The notes below the pieces were generated by a model that saw only the letters and a program-made list of their open reading frames with translations, did no database searches and was not told where the DNA came from. A program made the translations under genes and the position numbers. From contig CM060081.1 in NCBI GenBank assembly GCA_030533445.1, forward strand, positions 37,502,111-37,566,110: a stretch of DNA of 64,000 nucleotides, written 5' to 3'. The first letter of the stretch is position 1. Each line of letters starts with the position of its first letter. This DNA is from Cyprinodon diabolis. Taxonomy: Eukaryota; Chordata; Actinopteri; Cyprinodontiformes; Cyprinodontidae. Shown one piece after another: positions 63,791 to 64,000 of this stretch.

Positions 63791-64000
63791 AGCATGGTGA
63801 GGTCCGGTTTTTGTAAAGTCAGGACATTTGACTGGTCCCCACAAGCTATTTTGCAAGGGGTTATGTTTAGGGCTAAGGTATGGATTGAGTTTATTTTAGG
63901 GTTAGGTTTGTGTTGGTATGGTGAAGGTTGGGTATTGGTCTGGGTGAGGTCATAAAGATAAACGCAATATGAATAGAAGTCAATGGAAAGCGCTCACAAG
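63791..64000 (+). repeat. GGTCCCCACAAG / GGGTTAGG fish repeat, cut by the window end
   Basis: CAGGACATTTGACTGGTCCC and CACAAGC are followed by degenerate GGGTTAGG-like units and then GTCAATGGAAAGCG. This pattern is a familiar dispersed fish repeat. It runs off the right edge, so its class cannot be decided here. Confidence 0.45.

Overview
The window reads as vertebrate, most likely teleost fish, nuclear DNA. It is AT-rich, the genes are split by GT-AG introns, microsatellites are common ((TG)n, (TA)n, (GATG)n), and the repeats are of kinds typical of ray-finned fish: L2-like and other LINE tails, a Penelope-like fragment, hAT and TTAA-site MITEs, a Tc1 element, and a tRNA-headed SINE-like repeat ending in (GATG)n. 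I cannot name the species.

Two genes can be rebuilt exon by exon, facing each other tail to tail. trib3 (+ strand) has a CpG-rich first exon ending at 29555 and three coding exons at 31793-33073, giving a 350-aa Tribbles pseudokinase. atrip (- strand) has a probable non-coding first exon near 50345-50255 and 17 coding exons from 47861 down to 37958. These join with every phase consistent into a 772-codon frame for the ATR-interacting checkpoint protein. The two 3' ends are about 4.6 kb apart. trib3 is a stress-induced scaffold that brings substrates to the COP1 ubiquitin ligase; atrip carries ATR kinase to RPA-coated single-stranded DNA. Nothing in the sequence shows that they act together.

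Layout. 1-1.2 kb: no feature. 1.2-3.1 kb: two LINE remnants fused head to tail, the second broken by a 190-bp palindromic element. 3.2-4.6 kb and 5.6-6.2 kb: non-autonomous DNA elements. 6.2-10.8 kb: unique-looking sequence with a (TG)n tract. 10.8-12.1 kb: L2-like LINE pieces. 13.6-13.9 kb: SINE-like repeat. 14.5-16.2 kb: a solo LTR split by a hAT MITE, both with exact target duplications. 16.4-18.0 kb: two more hAT MITEs. 18-28.8 kb: mostly unique-looking sequence with an L2 tail, a Penelope fragment and a decayed SINE copy. 28.8-33.1 kb: trib3. 33.1-37.75 kb: intergenic. 37.75-50.6 kb: atrip and its promoter. 51-52.3 kb: element and LINE remnants. 53.9-57.8 kb: a three-level transposon nest (hAT in hAT in Tc1) beside a long (TA)n tract. 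57.8-58.9 kb: an internally deleted LINE. 60.3 kb: a possible first exon of a gene that would leave the window to the right. 63.6-64 kb: decayed repeats.

I found no new multi-gene system. The points most worth a second look are the replacement of the conserved beta-3 lysine by glutamine in trib3, the two fully readable insertion histories (54.1-57.8 kb and 14.5-16.2 kb), the fold-back structures, and the unassigned MGC-type exon at 60.3 kb.
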